Positions 23,863-32,372 of a stretch of 43,750 nucleotides of DNA are shown piece by piece. Source of the DNA: Thermoplasmata archaeon. GTDB taxonomy: Archaea > Thermoplasmatota > Thermoplasmata > Lutacidiplasmatales > UBA184. How positions within the stretch are numbered: position 1 is the first letter of the stretch; every line of letters begins with the position of its first letter. The DNA is taken from contig JAKIVX010000014.1 of assembly GCA_022750335.1 (NCBI GenBank), positions 1-43,750 on the forward strand. Direction: 5' to 3'. Position numbers and translations under genes: made by a program. Below the pieces are notes generated by a model. That model did not search any database. It was not told the DNA's origin and saw nothing but the letters and a program-made list of their open reading frames with translations.

Positions 23863-24347
23863 GTGCTCGTCGGCGGTGCCGGTCGTCGCCGGACGGTCGG
23901 CTCGCAGTCTACCGGAAAATTGACCGAGTTGGCGACGAAGCATTTCTCGTGCGCCGCTGCGTGGAGGGCGCGCGCGGTCTCGAGGGAGCCTTCCGAGACG
24001 TCGACCTGCGGGCGGAGGGTCGCCTGCGTGAACCGGCCCGACCCGTCGCGGGCGAGCTCGAGGAGCCCCTCCGCCTCGTCGACGTAGGAGGTCACCACGA
24101 TCCCGGCCGTGGAGCACAGGTGGAGGTACCAGAGCATGTGGCAGGAGGAGAGCGCCGCCACGAGGAGCTCGTCCGGGTTGTGGCGCCCCGGGTCGCTCCG
24201 AGGGCTGAGGCCGGACGTCGCGAGGATCGGGGGTTTCCCGGAAATTTCAATGCGATGGTCCCGACTGTACCCCGCATACTCCTTCGTGCCGGTCCCGAGG
24301 TCCCCGGTCCAGCGGATCGTGGCCGTGTATCGGTGCTCGGGCGGCAT
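23859..24347 (-). CDS. OsmC-family hydroperoxide reductase
   Basis: OsmC/Ohr proteins reduce organic hydroperoxides with a pair of reactive cysteines. The 162-residue protein has Cys69 in ALSSCHMLWYLHLC and Cys136 in AHEKCFVANSVNFPV, the expected spacing, plus Glu60 in NPDELLVAALSSC. This arrangement fits the OsmC branch rather than Ohr. It lies 15 nt after the aminotransferase stop in the same direction with no separate box visible, so the two probably share a transcript. It is convergent with taw2, sharing the CTAG at 23859-23862. Confidence 0.9.
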   Translation of the reverse strand: MPPEHRYTATIRWTGDLGTGTKEYAGYSRDHRIEISGKPPILATSGLSPRSDPGRHNPDELLVAALSSCHMLWYLHLCSTAGIVVTSYVDEAEGLLELARDGSGRFTQATLRPQVDVSEGSLETARALHAAAHEKCFVANSVNFPVDCEPTVRRRPAPPTST

Positions 24348-24362
24348 GACGGGCCCCGAGGG

Positions 24363-25490
24363 CTACGCGGCTGCGGGGGCGGGCGCCCGCGCTCGGAGCG
24401 TGCGGATCGTCTCGGGGAAAGCGGTCGCGAACCGGTCGAGGTCCCCGGGCGGGTTCGAGAACGACACCCGGACGAACTTGTTCCCGTGCGTCGGGGAGAG
24501 GTAGTTGCCCGACCGGACGAAGACCCCGTGCGTGCGGAGCATCTCCTCCTGGATCGCCTCGGGGGAGAGGCCGGTCGCCGAGGTGTCGAGGATCGTCATG
24601 TTCGCCCAGGAGGGGTGCACCGGCACCGTCACGTCCGCGACGGTCGCCACGGTCGCGGTGATCCGGTCGTAGTTGGCGCGCGTCTGACGTACGACTTCGC
24701 CGATCCACTTCGGCTTCGTGCGGAGCGCCGAGAGCGCCGCGACCTGGGAGAGGACGTTGACCCCGAGGTCGTTGGTGTTGAAGCGTGCGAGCGCCTTCAC
24801 CCGGTCGGGCGTCGCGGAGAACCCGCCGATCCGCAGCCCGGCGAGTCCGCAGTTCTTCGAGACCGACCAGACCGTCACGGTCTCCTCGGGGGCGAACTCG
24901 GCCGCGAGCGTGGGTTCGTGCGAGAAGTCCCGGTACGTGACGTCGTTCAGCAGGAGGAGATGATGGTCGTGGGCGAGCTCGGCGATCGCGCGCACTTCGC
25001 TGCGGGGGTAGCCGGAGCCGAGCGGGTTCAGCGGGTCGATGAGCAGGATCATCTTGGTCTTGGGTCCGATTGCCTCCACGACCCGCTCGGCCGTGAGGCG
25101 GAACGGTGGGGCGTAGATGTCGAGGTTCCGAGTCCGGGCGCCGGAAAGCTCGATGAACCGGTGGATGATGAGGTAGCTCGGGTCGGAGGCGATGACCTCG
25201 TCGCCGGGTCCGAGGAGGGCGCGGGCGATCATGTAGAGCGCTTCCGTCCCGCCGCTGGTGAGGAAGGGGGTGAGGCCGGGGAGGCCCAGGTCGGCCCGCA
25301 CGAGCTCGAGCAGCTCGGGGTCGCCGGTCGCGTAGGGATACCCTTCGTAGCGGTGCTCCCGCAGCGCCTCCTCGACCGACTCGCGGATCATCTGGGGCGG
25401 GACCAAGTGGTTGGTGTTCTGGCTCATCCAGGCGACCTGGCGGCGGTGCGCATGGGCGTACCGGAAGGCGTCGAACGCAGGGATCGCCAC
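24363..25490 (-). CDS. PLP-dependent aminotransferase, class I/II
   Basis: This is a fold-type I aminotransferase of 375 residues. Visible motifs are the TSGGTEALYMIARALLGPGDEV cofactor loop (78-99, given here by position), Asn155 in DPLNPLG, the Asp-x-x-Tyr in LNDVTYRDF (181-189), the PLP lysine Lys212 in SVSKNCGLAGLRIGG, and the C-terminal substrate Arg in FVRVSFSNP. It resembles aspartate / aromatic / HisC-like subgroups without a decisive feature. The GTG at 25490 is chosen because a GCTTAAC box (25514-25523) is about 28 nt upstream; the longer frame runs into ubiE. The osmC-like gene follows closely. Its substrate is unknown. Confidence 0.88.
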   Translation of the reverse strand: MAIPAFDAFRYAHAHRRQVAWMSQNTNHLVPPQMIRESVEEALREHRYEGYPYATGDPELLELVRADLGLPGLTPFLTSGGTEALYMIARALLGPGDEVIASDPSYLIIHRFIELSGARTRNLDIYAPPFRLTAERVVEAIGPKTKMILLIDPLNPLGSGYPRSEVRAIAELAHDHHLLLLNDVTYRDFSHEPTLAAEFAPEETVTVWSVSKNCGLAGLRIGGFSATPDRVKALARFNTNDLGVNVLSQVAALSALRTKPKWIGEVVRQTRANYDRITATVATVADVTVPVHPSWANMTILDTSATGLSPEAIQEEMLRTHGVFVRSGNYLSPTHGNKFVRVSFSNPPGDLDRFATAFPETIRTLRARAPAPAAA

Positions 25491-25513
25491 GAGCGTTCGA
25501 ACGAGCCGGGCCG

Positions 25514-25523
25514 GGCTTAACGG
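25514..25523 (-). promoter_or_regulatory. TATA-like box for the aminotransferase, overlapping the ubiE stop codon
   Basis: The plus strand reads GGCTTAACGG (CCGTTAAGCC on the minus strand). The TAA stop of ubiE occupies 25517-25519. The centre is about 28 nt before the GTG at 25490. Confidence 0.5.
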
Positions 25524-26305
25524 CTTTGGTCGGCGGGAACCTCGGCGAGGTACGTCGTCACGATCCCGGACGATTGGGGGCAGGCGGCCACCCGAGGGAA
25601 GCCGGCCGCGCGCATGAGGCGCACGAGCTCCGGTCGGGGCGGCAGCGACTTGAGCGACTCGGGCAGGTAGCGGTACGGGCCCTCCGACGCGACCGCGGCC
25701 CCCATCCACGGGACGACCTGGTCGAAGTAGGCGTGGAACAGCGCCCCGAACACCGGCGAGGTCGGTTCGGTGATCTCGAGGGTGAGGAGGGTCCCGCCCG
25801 GCCGCAGCACCCTTCGCATCTCGGCGAACGCGTCCGGAAGGGAAGAGAGGTTGCGGGCGAGGAAGGCGTTGGTCACGAGGTCGAACGAGGCGTCGGCGAA
25901 CGGGAGGTGCAGCGCGGTGGCTCGGGCGAGGCGGACGCGGGCGCCCTCGGGCGCGCGCCGTCCGCGCCGCTGCGCGTTGGCGAGCATCGGAGCGGTGAAA
26001 TCGGCTGCCACGACCCGGGCCGACGGGTACCGTCGGGCGACCAGGCGCGCGAGGTCTCCCGTCCCGCAGCCGATGTCGAGCACGGAGCGGATCGGGCCCG
26101 GCGTCCGGAAGCGGTCGAGCTGACCGAGCGCGCGGGGGCGCCAGAGGAAATCGTTCCCGAGGGAGGCGACATGGTCGAACCAGTCGTAGCGCTCGGCGAT
26201 GTGGCCGAACATCCTCTGGATGTCCCGCTCGAAGGTGGGCCGGCTCCGGTCGGGGTACGGCGACCCGTCCGCCGCCTGCCGCGACGGAGGCGTCGGGTTC
26301 CCCAT
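25517..26305 (-). CDS. menG: UbiE/MenG-type demethylmenaquinone methyltransferase
   Basis: The enzyme performs the last C-methylation in menaquinone or ubiquinone synthesis using S-adenosylmethionine. The 262 residues include the UbiE signature MFGHIAERYDWFDHVASLG (32-50), SAM motif I LDIGCGTGDLA (76-86), AADFTAPML, and PYRYLPESLKSLPP near the C terminus, matching the second UbiE signature. With ubiD-ubiA at 2.4-4.8 kb this suggests a menaquinone pathway whose genes are scattered. The ATG start sits about 26 nt from a CCTTAAACC box that contains the stop of the upstream STAND gene, so it has its own promoter. Confidence 0.92.
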   Translation of the reverse strand: MGNPTPPSRQAADGSPYPDRSRPTFERDIQRMFGHIAERYDWFDHVASLGNDFLWRPRALGQLDRFRTPGPIRSVLDIGCGTGDLARLVARRYPSARVVAADFTAPMLANAQRRGRRAPEGARVRLARATALHLPFADASFDLVTNAFLARNLSSLPDAFAEMRRVLRPGGTLLTLEITEPTSPVFGALFHAYFDQVVPWMGAAVASEGPYRYLPESLKSLPPRPELVRLMRAAGFPRVAACPQSSGIVTTYLAEVPADQSR

Positions 26306-26326
26306 CGGCGTGCGAGCCGGTCGCGG

Positions 26327-26335
26327 GGTTTAAGG
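26327..26335 (-). promoter_or_regulatory. TATA box for ubiE/menG, overlapping the preceding stop codon
   Basis: The plus strand reads GGTTTAAGG (CCTTAAACC on the minus strand). The TAA stop of the STAND gene is 26330-26332. The centre is about 26 nt before the ATG at 26305. Confidence 0.55.
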
Positions 26336-28780
26336 GTGGGGGTCGGGCGGCTCGGCGAGGAGCTGGTCGAGACGCTCCACCTTCGCCGCGAGGTCGGATC
26401 GTCGCGGGAGCCAGCCCGTCGCGCGCGCCTCATCGAGGCGCTCCCGGGCCCGCGGCAAGTCGCCAAGCCGGTGCGCGACCTGGGCGAGATGGACGAGCGA
26501 TTCCGCGACTTCCGCAGTCGTGCCGAGGCCTTTCGCCTGCTCGAGGGAGTCGGCGTAGTGGATTTCTGCCGCATCGAACGAACCCTCCGCCTCAGCGACC
26601 ATCCCCCGCGCCATGGCGACCTGCTGCGAGGCGAGGCGGTCCCCGAGCGGGTTGACCGATTCCACGCAGCGATCGAGGGCCCGGCGGGCGGCGACGGGCC
26701 GGCCCTGTTCCGCCTCGATCTGGGCGAGGTTGAGGTAGCAGTATCCGATCCAGACGGGGGAGTGGGAGCGCTCGGCGGCCTCGATGGCGACGTGCAGGTC
26801 GGCGAGCGACGCGTCGACGTGCCCGACCGTGTAGTGCATCATCGCGCGGTTCATGAGGACCCGGGCCCGCGCCCCCTGGTCATCCTCGGAGGCGAACAGG
26901 TCCGCGGCCCGTCCGTAGAGGGCGAGCGCCGTGTCGAGCCGTTCCCTGCCTTCGGGGACCATCGTGTTCGCAAGATCGATGAGCGCGTGCCCGACCTCGG
27001 AGGGCGTGCCGTCCCGCTCGGCGATCTCAAGGGCGGTCCGCTGGTGCGCCTCGGCCTCCGCCATGCGTCCGAGCCGCCAGGAGACGAGCCCGAGCACCCG
27101 GTGGGCCACGATGAGGTCGCGGGGGTTGCCGACCCGGTCGAGGATCTCGGTGGCTTCGATCGCGAGGGACGACGCCGAGGCGTACTCGCTCTTCTCGGCC
27201 CGGGTCTGCGCGAGTCCCAAGAGTGCGAGACCGAGGTCCCGGACCGCGTCCGGGTCCGCGCGGGCCAGATGCACGGCCTCTGTGTACGCCTCGTCCGAGC
27301 GGTGCAGGCTCCCGATCTCATTGAGCAAACGTCCCTGCTCGGTCAGGAGTCGGGTCTCGGCCCGTCGGCTGGAGTCGGGACGTCGTCGCTCCGCCTCGAG
27401 GGCCCGGCTCAAGTGCGAGACCGCCACGTCGAGCGCGTAGGCCCGGGTCGCCGCTTGGGCGGCCTTCGAGTTGTACTCGACGGCCTTCCCGTCATCGCGC
27501 CCGAGGTAGAAGTGGCGCGCGAGCTCGGAGTCGCTGGCACTCTTGTGCAGCTCGAGCGCCCGTCCGGCCTTCTGGTGCAGGATCCGTCGACGGGTCTCGG
27601 TGAGTTCGGAGTACACCGCGACGCGGATCGCTTCGTTGACGAACTCGTAGACCTCACCGCCCCTTCCGCGGAGGAGGCCTCCGTGGACGAGACGGTCGAG
27701 CTCCTCGGTGACCCGCTCCTCGGGAGCCCCCACGTCGGCCACCAGGTCGGCGAACGAGAACTCCTTGCCGAGGACGGCGGCGTGCGCGAGCAACCGGCGT
27801 TCGGGCGCGCCCATCGAAGCGTAGCGGGCTCGCAGCATTTCCGTCACGTCCCGGCCCACCGGTTCGTCCACGCCGGGGTCGCGGCCTCCGTATCCGGTGA
27901 TGGACCGGACGACCTGCTCGACGAACAGGGGATTCCCGTCGGTCTGCGCATGCCAACGGAGGACGTCGGCCTCTGGGGCTTCCCGACCGCCCTGGATCCA
28001 ACGGACGAACTCTCCCACCTCGATCGGACCGAAGGGGCGGAGGCGCACCGTTCGGAGGGCCGGATCACGACGCAATTCCTCGATCGCCGCACGGCTCGCT
28101 TCGGGGGCGCCAGGCCCCTCCGCGACGGTGGCGATCACCGCGATCGGGACGCTGCGGAGCTCGCTCGCGAGGCGTCGGAGGACATCCAACGAGGACCCGT
28201 CGGCGAACTGCAGATCGTCCACGGCCAAGAGGAGCGGTCGGTCTCGGGAGGAGGTTCGAAAGTACTCCGCGGCGCGTCCGATCAACTCCTGGCGACCGAG
28301 GCCCACCGCCTCGCCCGCGCCGAGGCCGGCGGGGAAGAGGATCTGGTCGACGTCCGTCTTCGACCGCGCCTCGCGACCCCGTTCCTCGGGGGGAGAATAG
28401 GGGAGGACGGACTCCGGCGCGAGGAACGGCACCAGGTACATCGGCAGGTCCCCCGTCGGTTCCGGTTCGGTGGAACGCCCGGTGAACTCCGAGGGCTCGG
28501 ACCGTTCCGTGGAGAGCATCTCCCGCATCAGCGTGAGGGGCGCGGGCAGGTCCTCGGGGAGCGCCCGCCCGAGCAGGATGCGGTAGCCCCGTTCCCGGGC
28601 GCGGTCGGTGGCGACGCGCAGGAGGTGGCTCTTCCCGATCCCCGACGGTCCGACCAGGAGCAGCCCTTGGCCGAGACCCTCCCGTGCCCCGTCGAGGACT
28701 CGGAGGATCTCTCCGACCGCCTCCTCCCGCCCGAAGACCGGCGCGGTCCCCCGGGTGGCCCCGGTCGCACCCACGGCCAT
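26330..28780 (-). CDS. STAND-type AAA ATPase with winged-helix-like domain and TPR array
   Basis: The 816-residue protein has a MalT/AAA_16-like architecture. The order is FGREEAVGEILRVLDGA (16-32), Walker A GPSGIGKS (44-51), Walker B LLLAVDD (183-189), the GNPLFVEQV motif (282-290) and a winged-helix-like segment (about 325-405). A long TPR-type superhelix (about 410-800) has repeated ALELAERxG and LxxLAxTxxExG-like units. It lacks a C-terminal LuxR HTH, so it is not a MalT-like DNA binder; STAND proteins otherwise act as ligand-triggered signalling or defence switches. The effector, if any, would have to be a partner. The next gene upstream encodes a paralogue without the ATPase. A perfect CCTTATAAGG box lies 26 nt before the ATG. 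Confidence 0.85.
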   Translation of the reverse strand: MAVGATGATRGTAPVFGREEAVGEILRVLDGAREGLGQGLLLVGPSGIGKSHLLRVATDRARERGYRILLGRALPEDLPAPLTLMREMLSTERSEPSEFTGRSTEPEPTGDLPMYLVPFLAPESVLPYSPPEERGREARSKTDVDQILFPAGLGAGEAVGLGRQELIGRAAEYFRTSSRDRPLLLAVDDLQFADGSSLDVLRRLASELRSVPIAVIATVAEGPGAPEASRAAIEELRRDPALRTVRLRPFGPIEVGEFVRWIQGGREAPEADVLRWHAQTDGNPLFVEQVVRSITGYGGRDPGVDEPVGRDVTEMLRARYASMGAPERRLLAHAAVLGKEFSFADLVADVGAPEERVTEELDRLVHGGLLRGRGGEVYEFVNEAIRVAVYSELTETRRRILHQKAGRALELHKSASDSELARHFYLGRDDGKAVEYNSKAAQAATRAYALDVAVSHLSRALEAERRRPDSSRRAETRLLTEQGRLLNEIGSLHRSDEAYTEAVHLARADPDAVRDLGLALLGLAQTRAEKSEYASASSLAIEATEILDRVGNPRDLIVAHRVLGLVSWRLGRMAEAEAHQRTALEIAERDGTPSEVGHALIDLANTMVPEGRERLDTALALYGRAADLFASEDDQGARARVLMNRAMMHYTVGHVDASLADLHVAIEAAERSHSPVWIGYCYLNLAQIEAEQGRPVAARRALDRCVESVNPLGDRLASQQVAMARGMVAEAEGSFDAAEIHYADSLEQAKGLGTTAEVAESLVHLAQVAHRLGDLPRARERLDEARATGWLPRRSDLAAKVERLDQLLAEPPDPHP

Positions 28781-28802
28781 TGGGGAATCAAGCCGGGGAC
28801 GC

Positions 28803-28812
28803 CCTTATAAGG
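28803..28812 (-). promoter_or_regulatory. TATA box for the STAND gene, overlapping the stop codon of the TPR paralogue
   Basis: CCTTATAAGG is a perfect palindrome. It contains the TAA stop of the upstream TPR gene (28805-28807) and is centred about 27 nt before the ATG at 28780. The two paralogues are therefore likely to be separately transcribed. Confidence 0.65.
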
Positions 28813-30409
28813 GTGGGTGGTCGGCAGCGGCCTCCGACGGGTCGGAGGTGGGGACCGCCGCTCCGGCCTCCGCCCGAGCGATCGTGAGCCGCAACTCTTC
28901 GAACGTGCGGGCGAGGTTCGGGCGTACTTCGGCCAAGCCCAGACGTTCGGCACCGGCCCACGCTTCCCGCGCTCCGTCCCAATCCCGGACCTTCGAGCGA
29001 AGCCGCGCGAGGCGGAAGAGCGCCTCCGCTTCGTCGGCCGGCATGGCGAACCGACGGCACCGCTCGACGGCCTCCGTGTACCCGCGTTCCGCCTCCTCCC
29101 ACTGGCCGCGTCGCTCGGCGATCTCCCCTCGATTCAACTCGATCTGTTCGAGGCCGAGCGAGTCGGCCAGGCGCTGCAGCAGCCGGAACGCCTGTTCGTT
29201 GTCGCGCTCCGCTTCATCGATCTGGCCAAGCGCGAGACGCATCTCCACTCCGGTCAGGAGGGACCAGCCGGCGCTACGGGCGTCATGGCCTCGGTCCGCG
29301 GCCTCCCGGGCTTTCACCAGGTAGTCGAGCCCGTCCTGGGGGTGCTGCTCTCCGACCGCCACCGCGAGGTTGTGGTAGGCCCGCGACAGTTCGAGCCAAT
29401 CGGACACCGCGGTGAGGTGGACGACCGCCCGCTCGTACCACTCGATCGCGATCGGGGCCACGTCGGGGCCGAACTGGGCAAAGGAGTTGCCCATCTCGAT
29501 CGCCAGACGCCCCACGAGACGCGGGTCCCGATTTCCGTCGAGGAGCTCGAGCGCGAACATGTTCTCGTCGAGCGAGCCGGGATAGTCGCCCCGCTGGAAG
29601 GCCAGCCGCGCCAGGAGCCGGTGCGTCTGGGCCACCCCGACCGCGTCCCCCTCCTTCTCGAAGAGAGCCCGCGCCTCGAGCGCGCCCTTCGCGGCGGCCT
29701 CGAACGAGAGGTTGTCGCGCGCGATCTCCGACCGGGCGAGGAGGAGCCGGGCGGTGAGGCCCGGGGCGCTCGCGCGCGCTTTCTCCAGGGCCTGCCCGTA
29801 GTACCGGTCGGCGGCCGGAAAGTCCCCGACCGAGTAGTAGAGGTCCCCGAGCGCCTGCCGGGTCTCCGCCTCCTCCGGCTCGCGACCGGCGGGCTGGCTC
29901 GCGAGGTCGAGGAGGACCCGCTCGAAGTGATGGATCGCTCGTTGCGGATCGTCGGCCTGGCGCGCCTGTTCGCCGGCCTTGCGATTGAACCCGAGCGACT
30001 TTTCCGTCACCTTTCCGAGGAAGTAGTGACGGCCGAGGTCGCTGTAGAGCTCTGGAGGAGGACCTGGCCGGATCGACTCGAGGGCTTCGGCGATCTTGCG
30101 GTGGAGGACCCGGAGTCGACTTTCGGTGAGCGAGCGGTAGATCCGGGCCCGGAACTCCTCTTCCGTGAACGCGAACCGTTCGCCGCCGCGGCGCTCGCGC
30201 AAGACGCCCCGGTGGGTCAGCGTCTCCAGGTGCTCCGCGAGCTCTTCCTCGTTCGCCGCCATCGCGGCCACGAGCAGTTGGAAGTCGAACTCGGACCCGA
30301 TGGCGCTCGCGTAGGCGAGGATGCGGTGTTCCTCCGCGGTCAGGTCGCCGGGAAGGTTCGCTCGAGACCGTTCTTCCGCACGAGGGACATCGCCCTCCCG
30401 GTCGGGCAT
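28805..30409 (-). CDS. ATPase-less STAND paralogue: winged-helix-like domain plus TPR array
   Basis: The 534-residue protein begins where the neighbouring STAND protein's ATPase ends. Its residues 23-108 (LTAEEHRILAYASAIGSEFD, then LVAAMAANEEELAEHLETL, then SLTESRLRVLHRKIAEALE) align closely with residues 325-410 of the neighbour. The rest (about 115-510) is TPR repeats, such as ALGDLYYSVGDFPAADRYY and LAFQRGDYPGSLDENM. No Walker motif is present. The N-terminal 20 residues are charged and low-complexity, with no remnant of an ATPase, so it looks like a designed partner or a stable domain loss rather than a recent truncation. A GTTTAAC box lies about 29 nt before the ATG. Confidence 0.85.
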   Translation of the reverse strand: MPDREGDVPRAEERSRANLPGDLTAEEHRILAYASAIGSEFDFQLLVAAMAANEEELAEHLETLTHRGVLRERRGGERFAFTEEEFRARIYRSLTESRLRVLHRKIAEALESIRPGPPPELYSDLGRHYFLGKVTEKSLGFNRKAGEQARQADDPQRAIHHFERVLLDLASQPAGREPEEAETRQALGDLYYSVGDFPAADRYYGQALEKARASAPGLTARLLLARSEIARDNLSFEAAAKGALEARALFEKEGDAVGVAQTHRLLARLAFQRGDYPGSLDENMFALELLDGNRDPRLVGRLAIEMGNSFAQFGPDVAPIAIEWYERAVVHLTAVSDWLELSRAYHNLAVAVGEQHPQDGLDYLVKAREAADRGHDARSAGWSLLTGVEMRLALGQIDEAERDNEQAFRLLQRLADSLGLEQIELNRGEIAERRGQWEEAERGYTEAVERCRRFAMPADEAEALFRLARLRSKVRDWDGAREAWAGAERLGLAEVRPNLARTFEELRLTIARAEAGAAVPTSDPSEAAADHPPL

Positions 30410-30433
30410 TGGAACCGTTCTAGGGCGGCGTCG

Positions 30434-30443
30434 GAGTTAAACC
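30434..30443 (-). promoter_or_regulatory. TATA-like box for the ATPase-less TPR gene
   Basis: The plus strand reads AGTTAAACCC (GGGTTTAACT on the minus strand). It is about 29 nt before the ATG at 30409. Confidence 0.5.
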
Positions 30444-30494
30444 CCTCCTTCGGCGGGAGCGGGGGACCGACGTCGCCCTCGAGACGTCCGTAAG

Positions 30495-30504
30495 GGTTAT
30501 CTAA
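30495..30504 (+). promoter_or_regulatory. TATA-like box for the 83-residue membrane protein
   Basis: GGTTATCTAA is centred about 29 nt before the ATG at 30529. It is the main support that this small frame is a gene. Confidence 0.5.
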
Positions 30505-30528
30505 CGGACCCCGGCTCGGCGGCCCGCG

Positions 30529-30780
30529 ATGGCGCCGGATGTTGTGGACGGGTCCGCGATGGGCTCCCGGCCGGTGATGTCGTTCACGCAGCAGGTCACG
30601 TTCTGGGCGTTCGCCGCCCTGGTGGTGCTCGCGGCCGTGTTCTTCGTCGGGTGGGGACTCAGCTACGGGGTCTGGATCGACAACGGCGTGTACGCCGTCA
30701 CGATCACGTTGCTCCTCTTCGGACTCGCCGGCATGTGGCTGGTCCTGCCGAACCCTCCGCTGCCCGACCCGCCGCGGTAG
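30529..30780 (+). CDS. Small two-helix membrane protein, unknown function
   Basis: The 83 residues comprise a short polar N terminus, two hydrophobic helices (about 22-45 and 54-75) separated by a YGVWIDNGVY loop, and a Pro-rich tail (PNPPLPDPPR). There is no signal peptidase site. A GGTTATCTAA box lies at the usual distance from the ATG, and the hydrophobic pattern is not expected from an antisense shadow. The gene sits between the divergent TPR gene and the convergent proS, 19 nt from the proS stop. I do not recognise a family. Confidence 0.7.
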   Translation: MAPDVVDGSAMGSRPVMSFTQQVTFWAFAALVVLAAVFFVGWGLSYGVWIDNGVYAVTITLLLFGLAGMWLVLPNPPLPDPPR

Positions 30781-30799
30781 ACCGGACGCCGGGCCTCAC

Positions 30800-32224
30800 C
30801 TAGAGGGGACGGGCTGCGAGGGCCCAGCGGACCGAGATCTCCCCGCACACGATGCAACCTCCCGATAGGGGCGCCTCGATCGGGGGGCGGCCTTCCGGGG
30901 TCCCGAGCAGAGCCCCGTCGATCGCCTGCTCGATGGCATGCCCGCACTCCTCGCTTCCACACCAGAGGAGCTGGCGGACCTGTTTCGAGTCGCGGAGTTC
31001 CTCGACCGAATGGGCGAGGGCGAACGACTGCCCGAACTCCGAGCGGGCCTTCATGGACAGGGCCGAGTCGAACGCCGCGAGGGCCGATTCCACGTCCGCT
31101 ACGAGCGAGTCGAGCTGGACGGTTCGCCGCTGTCCGAGCCGGTCGACGGCGCTCGCGCTCCGCGCCGCGGCCTCCCGCGCACCGACTTCGAGGCGCAGCG
31201 GAGCGCCGCGGAGCTCCCAGTAATAATACTTCGCTCCGGGGCGGTCGTTCCGGTCGTCCAGGTGGACCCGAAGGCCCACCTTCGAGAGGGTTGCCACGAT
31301 CTCGTTCGCCGCCCGGGCGGGAACGTCCCCGGCCGTCGCGGAGAGGATCGGGATGACGATGACCTCGTACGGCGCCAGCTCGCGGGGGAAGACGGCACCC
31401 TTCGCGTCGCCGTGGACGGCGAGGACCGCTCCGAGCAGGCGCTCCGAGAGCCCGAAGGTCGTCTGGTGGACGAGTTTCGAGGTCCCGTCCGCGGCCTCGT
31501 AGCGGATCCCGTAGGGTCCGGAGAAGTTCTCGCGGTAGTGGTGCACGCTGCCGATCTGGAGCGTCCGCGCTTCGCCCACCGGAATATCGAGAGCGACCGA
31601 GTAGTAGGCTCCCGCGAACTTGTCCCACTCGGGTCGGCGCACTGCGACGAACGGGAGCGCAAAGGCGGCCGCCATCTTCTCGAACGCGGCGAGGTTCGAG
31701 CGGACCCGGGCGGTGGCCGCCGCCTCGTCGACCTGGCAGGTGTGTTCCTCGAAGAAGTGGATCTCGCGGACCCGGATGAACGGTCGCGTCGTCTTGGTCT
31801 CGTACCGGAACGTGTTGACGATCTGGTAGACGTTGAGGGGTAGGTCCTGGTGCGACCGAATCCACAGCGCGAAGACCGGGTACATCGCGGTCTCGCTGGT
31901 CGGACGAAGGACGAGCGGGATGTCGAGGTCGTTCGCCCCGCCCTTCGTGACCCAGTAGACCTGGGCGTCGAACCCCTGGATGTGTTCCTTCTCCTTCGCG
32001 AACTCGGTCTGCGGGATGAGGGCCGGGAACTCGACGGCCTCCGAGCCGGTCGCCTCGATCTCGCGGATCATGATCCGGTCGAGGGAGCGACGGGCGCGGA
32101 ACCCGTAGGGCGTCCAGACGTTCATCCCTTTCACGGGGTACCGCTTGTCGGAAAGACCGGCCGACTCGACGACGGCGAGGTACCACTCGATGAAGTCGGT
32201 CTTCTTGTCCGGGAGCGCCGCCAT
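30800..32224 (-). CDS. proS: Prolyl-tRNA synthetase (archaeal/eukaryotic type)
   Basis: This class II synthetase charges tRNA-Pro. The 474 residues contain DFIEWYLAVVESAGLSD at the N terminus, class II motif 2 around RPTSETAMYPVFALWIRSH, TRPFIRVREIHFFEEHT, and HQTTFGLSERLLGAV as motif 3. An anticodon-binding domain (about 290-385) is followed by the archaeal-type C-terminal zinc-binding region (LLWCGSEECG and GGCIVCGE). It lacks the bacterial editing insertion. The ATG at 32224 is chosen because a GGCTTATAGCC box lies about 27 nt upstream; the longer frame crosses the promoter region. It is divergent from the DUF373 gene. Confidence 0.95.
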   Translation of the reverse strand: MAALPDKKTDFIEWYLAVVESAGLSDKRYPVKGMNVWTPYGFRARRSLDRIMIREIEATGSEAVEFPALIPQTEFAKEKEHIQGFDAQVYWVTKGGANDLDIPLVLRPTSETAMYPVFALWIRSHQDLPLNVYQIVNTFRYETKTTRPFIRVREIHFFEEHTCQVDEAAATARVRSNLAAFEKMAAAFALPFVAVRRPEWDKFAGAYYSVALDIPVGEARTLQIGSVHHYRENFSGPYGIRYEAADGTSKLVHQTTFGLSERLLGAVLAVHGDAKGAVFPRELAPYEVIVIPILSATAGDVPARAANEIVATLSKVGLRVHLDDRNDRPGAKYYYWELRGAPLRLEVGAREAAARSASAVDRLGQRRTVQLDSLVADVESALAAFDSALSMKARSEFGQSFALAHSVEELRDSKQVRQLLWCGSEECGHAIEQAIDGALLGTPEGRPPIEAPLSGGCIVCGEISVRWALAARPL

Positions 32225-32245
32225 CGGGGGGCCGGGGGAGCCGGG

Positions 32246-32256
32246 GGCTATAAGCC
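32246..32256 (-). promoter_or_regulatory. TATA box for proS
   Basis: The plus strand reads GGGCTATAAGC (GCTTATAGCCC on the minus strand). It is about 27 nt before the ATG at 32224 and decides that start. Confidence 0.65.
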
Positions 32257-32337
32257 TCTCCGAGCGGGCTTCGGACCATTTCGGAGAGGCTCTCGAGGGG
32301 AATGTCGCCGTCGCGTGTGAAATGGAACTCACCCGAG

Positions 32338-32347
32338 CCGTTAAGCC
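32338..32347 (+). promoter_or_regulatory. TATA-like box for the DUF373 gene
   Basis: CCGTTAAGCC is centred about 30 nt before the ATG at 32373. The longer open frame that begins upstream would cross it. Confidence 0.5.
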
Positions 32348-32372
32348 ACGGGCCGAGCATGCTAGCAGGGCC

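Noticed and set aside
25526-28810. A 1094-codon open frame on the plus strand opposite menG and the STAND gene
   Set aside because: High GC makes stops rare in antisense frames. The product is a Arg/Glu/Gly-rich mix with no motif, while the minus-strand genes have clear domains.
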